Shown here: piece by piece, positions 63,529-64,000 of the stretch
Layout: each line of letters opens with the position of its first letter
How positions within the stretch are numbered: position 1 is the stretch's first letter
Source: Thiomicrorhabdus heinhorstiae
GTDB lineage: Bacteria; Pseudomonadota; Gammaproteobacteria; Thiomicrospirales; Thiomicrospiraceae
Length of the DNA stretch: 64,000 bases
Direction: 5' to 3'
NCBI RefSeq assembly: GCF_013391765.2
Contig: NZ_JACBGI020000008.1
Span: 1-64,000 of the forward strand
The notes under the pieces: model-generated
Seen by the model: the letters and a program-made list of their open reading frames with translations, nothing else
Database searches by the model: none
What the model was told of the DNA's origin: nothing
Program-made: the position numbers and the translations under genes

Positions 63529-64000
63529 ATGGCCAACGAATTGAAAAATCAAATAGATCCGATGCATTCCGAAGCTTCGGGCGATGAACTTTATGCAGAG
63601 GCGCAGGTTGTAAAAGTAGACGCTGATTCGGTTTGGGTGCTGCCGCAACGCAAGTCGGCCTGCGGCAGTTGTTCGTCGGAAAGCTGCGGTAGCGGATCCC
63701 TGGCAAAATTATTTAATCGTCAGCAGAGCAAACCGCTGAAACTGCCTAAAACACTGGAATGCCGTCCGGGTGACTGGGTTAATCTCTCCATAAATCAGTC
63801 ACGATTGGTCCAATATTCGTTTTTGGCCTATGGTGTACCATTAATTGGACTCTTTAGTTTTGCCATCCTTGGAAAATGGCTGGTGGAACACTATTTACAA
63901 CATGCTGGCGGCATGACGGATTTAGGAGCCATAGTCGGTGGTTTTGGCGGACTCTTGCTCGGATGGTGGGCAACTCGAATATGGTCGAAACCGGTTAAAC
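63529..64000 (+). CDS. rseC: RseC/MucC-family protein (5' part, cut by window end)
   Basis: 157 residues are visible. A Cys-rich N-terminal motif SACGSCSSESCGSGS near residue 44 is followed by two membrane helices (about 107-127 and 135-155) joined by a short loop, the RseC/MucC plan. RseC modulates sigmaE regulation or SoxR reduction in relatives. ATG 63529 follows AGGA by about eight bases. Only residues past 157 are missing. rpoE, rseA and rseB, which usually sit between nadB and rseC, are not here. Confidence 0.85.
   Translation, partial: MANELKNQIDPMHSEASGDELYAEAQVVKVDADSVWVLPQRKSACGSCSSESCGSGSLAKLFNRQQSKPLKLPKTLECRPGDWVNLSINQSRLVQYSFLAYGVPLIGLFSFAILGKWLVEHYLQHAGGMTDLGAIVGGFGGLLLGWWATRIWSKPVK

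Overview
The window looks like a chromosomal segment of a gammaproteobacterium of moderate G+C content. The housekeeping order supports this: smpB/ssrA, ratA-rnfH against bamE, fur, recN, nadK, hrcA-grpE-dnaK-dnaJ-dapB, carAB-greA, prfB-lysS, and nadB next to an rseC-like gene. HrcA/CIRCE control together with a sigma32-like dnaK promoter, and a tmRNA tag reading ANDDNYALAA, fit this. I cannot name the genus from sequence alone. I saw no tRNA, rRNA, insertion sequence, prophage or CRISPR array.

Left part (0-12 kb). A tight minus-strand operon-like run starts with a NitT/TauT-type periplasmic binding protein that has no permease or ATPase beside it. It continues through a membrane di-iron desaturase/hydroxylase, a lactonase-like metallo-beta-lactamase protein, a TIM-barrel isomerase and an EamA transporter. 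Then come small unknown genes, including a 27-residue ORF with a consensus Shine-Dalgarno, a LapG-like cysteine protease predicted to be a lipoprotein, glucokinase, and a large bacterial homologue of eukaryotic phosphorylase kinase alpha/beta subunits.

Accessory catabolic island (12.2-21 kb). A TetR-family gene faces a 772-bp control region. Opposite it lies a compact eight-gene operon: Tat-exported ABC binding protein, group A flavoprotein oxygenase, DUF1116 (YlbE/AllG-like) protein, ABC permease, ABC ATPase, [2Fe-2S] ferredoxin, RidA-family deaminase and ferredoxin reductase. The control region holds a near-consensus -24/-12 (sigma54) element, a perfect-arm 7-4-7 palindrome exactly at the expected start site, and two GTGCGCAA repeats 30 bp apart at an enhancer-like distance. 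I read this as a nitrogen-regulated uptake and oxidative-degradation system for a carbamoyl- or ureido-type nitrogen compound. It parallels the Rut pathway in logic but uses different enzymes, and it is the best candidate here for an undescribed system. It is followed by eutA and a single-chain EutB-EutC fusion for ethanolamine deamination, with no microcompartment genes in view.

Core part (25-51 kb). This holds tmRNA/SmpB ribosome rescue, a membrane diguanylate cyclase, Fur, RecN, NadK, the HrcA-controlled chaperone operon, DapB, an NlpC/P60 lipoprotein, and carAB behind a leader with a strong intrinsic terminator. GreA, a small probably abundant secreted protein, a ferritin-like protein with a methyltransferase, a Mak-type fructokinase, two thioredoxin-fold proteins, an SDR enzyme and fumarase C follow.

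Right part (52-64 kb). A LuxR-type response regulator precedes a PilZ/HlyD (Alg44-like) protein split by a -1 shift and an Alg8-like glycosyltransferase: a c-di-GMP-responsive exopolysaccharide synthase whose PilZ sensor is interrupted in this sequence. After it come a DUF5610 protein, prfB with its canonical autoregulatory frameshift, lysS, ygfZ, an orphan cheW, nadB, and the start of an rseC-like gene cut by the window edge.
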